Below, piece after piece: positions 63,516-64,000 of a stretch of DNA of 64,000 nt. The stretch comes from Glaciecola sp. XM2 (lineage in GTDB: Bacteria; Pseudomonadota; Gammaproteobacteria; Enterobacterales; Alteromonadaceae), in contig NZ_JAHEOJ010000021.1 in the NCBI RefSeq assembly GCF_018595715.1, positions 51,001 to 115,000 on the forward strand. Direction: 5' to 3'. The translations under genes were made by a program, and so were the position numbers. How positions within the stretch are numbered: the stretch's first letter is position 1; each line of letters opens with the position of its first letter. The notes beneath the pieces were generated by a model. That model saw nothing but the letters and a program-made list of their open reading frames with translations. It was not told the origin of the DNA and made no database searches.

Positions 63516-64000
63516 TTAACTTGCTTTATCTTTTGCGGTGCGAACCTTAATCGTTCTGTCCATAAACTCATGGTCATTGAGTCTGTCAATAAACACATCT
63601 AATTTAGATGCTTCAACTTCGACAAATCCAAAACCTTTTCGTCTACCAGTTTTTCGGTCCTTCATTAGTCTCACGGATTCAACGTGTCCGACTGCTGCAA
63701 ATAATGACTTGATAGACTCTTCATTTGCTTTATAGGGCAAGTTGCCCACATATAACGTTGCCATTCCTTCTGCTGTCGTTACGCTGGACTTGGTTTTCAC
63801 TCTTTTTTGAGAGGTTTGCGGCTCGCTTCCGTTAGCCATATTGGCAAACATTGATGGCAGCGCCATCAATACAAAAGTTAAAATAACAAAAATTGAGGCT
63901 ATATATGGGCCAAATGATGTTGATGAAAAAGATGAATGCGCGAAAAAAGCGCCAATCGCTAGTATTGCGGTAATGATAATGGCTAGAGGAAGCCTGATAG
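63516..64000 (-). CDS. Membrane-anchored RRM RNA-binding protein (5' end cut by window edge)
   Basis: The minus-strand frame is open to the window edge. The part visible reads, N to C: a hydrophobic helix (AIIITAILAIGAFFAH), a short loop, a second helix (IASIFVILTFVLMALP), a Ser/Lys-rich linker and one RNA recognition motif with RNP2 LYVGNLP and RNP1 KGFGFVEV. So it is an RRM protein with two membrane helices in front; similar proteins exist in Vibrio and relatives. An internal ATG at 63866 would give the RRM with only the end of the second helix, but the open frame and the hydrophobic pattern favour the longer form. The start codon is not in the window. Confidence 0.8.
   Translation of the reverse strand, partial: IRLPLAIIITAILAIGAFFAHSSFSSTSFGPYIASIFVILTFVLMALPSMFANMANGSEPQTSQKRVKTKSSVTTAEGMATLYVGNLPYKANEESIKSLFAAVGHVESVRLMKDRKTGRRKGFGFVEVEASKLDVFIDRLNDHEFMDRTIKVRTAKDKAS

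Noticed and set aside
1..64000. Search for tRNA, rRNA, CRISPR arrays, insertion sequences, integrases and prophage genes
   Set aside because: None seen: no long direct repeats, no transposase-like or integrase-like proteins, no cloverleaf-like sequence in the intergenic gaps examined by eye.

Overview
The window is an ordinary-looking stretch of a gammaproteobacterial chromosome, most likely from a marine member of the Alteromonadales (Alteromonadaceae-like). Support for this comes from the full Na+-pumping NADH:quinone oxidoreductase operon with apbE and nqrM behind it, FabV-type enoyl reductase, the argR/mdh pair, the lpoA-yraN-diaA block divergent from rsmI, and a fabR-like regulator beside trmA. 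I see no rRNA, tRNA, CRISPR array, insertion sequence, integrase or prophage gene. Both ends cut genes: diaA on the left and a membrane-anchored RRM protein on the right.

Layout. 1-4283: cell-wall and translation housekeeping (diaA, yraN, lpoA on minus; rsmI on plus; argR on minus). 4473-9531: central metabolism (mdh, ppc), an rRNA/tRNA methyltransferase and the FKBP isomerase fklB. 9668-12673: a TRAP transporter operon resembling 2-oxo acid importers. 12808-13992: fabV. 14407-21589: nqrABCDEF-apbE-nqrM, i.e. the sodium pump plus its flavin transferase and its iron-insertion factor. 21659-28066: dinB, an M17 aminopeptidase, a DUF1653 protein, an exported metallo-beta-lactamase-fold protein, a GNAT acetyltransferase gene interrupted by one in-frame stop, and a LytS/LytTR-type two-component pair. 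28302-42563: a mixed accessory-style region (amidohydrolase, PLP enzyme, NAD-binding proteins, YgjV-like protein, an ExbD without ExbB, flavodoxin, PhoD-like phosphatase, lipoprotein, msrA, DCC-family protein, SDR, NSS transporter, DUF2884 protein). 42629-50205: one long minus-strand run with an MscS/YbdG-type channel, two tandem acyltransferases and two tandem membrane diguanylate cyclases. 50429-51478: dusA. 51583-54261: a compact envelope-type operon behind a good sigma-54 promoter match. 54263-58513: cysJIH for assimilatory sulfate reduction. 58872-62213: a small exported protein with a Pho-box-like array, a delta-9 desaturase divergent from its probable FabR/DesT-type repressor with a strong palindromic operator between them, then trmA. 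62344-64000: an uncharacterised Cys- and Trp-free protein and the RRM protein.

Most interesting for follow-up: (i) the sigma-54-preceded operon at 51583-54261, with a small exported protein, a 36-residue single-helix membrane peptide, a PspC-domain protein, a DUF2333 protein and an outer-membrane-type protein, which looks like a reduced phage-shock-like envelope unit; (ii) four 11-bp-spaced half-sites resembling two tandem Pho boxes upstream of a small exported protein at 58872; (iii) the nonsense codon in the GNAT gene; (iv) an NSS transporter with Gly at the position of the gating Arg30 of LeuT; (v) the cysJ promoter folded into the terminator of the preceding operon. All functional statements come from reading the sequence and knowledge of protein families; no database search was possible.
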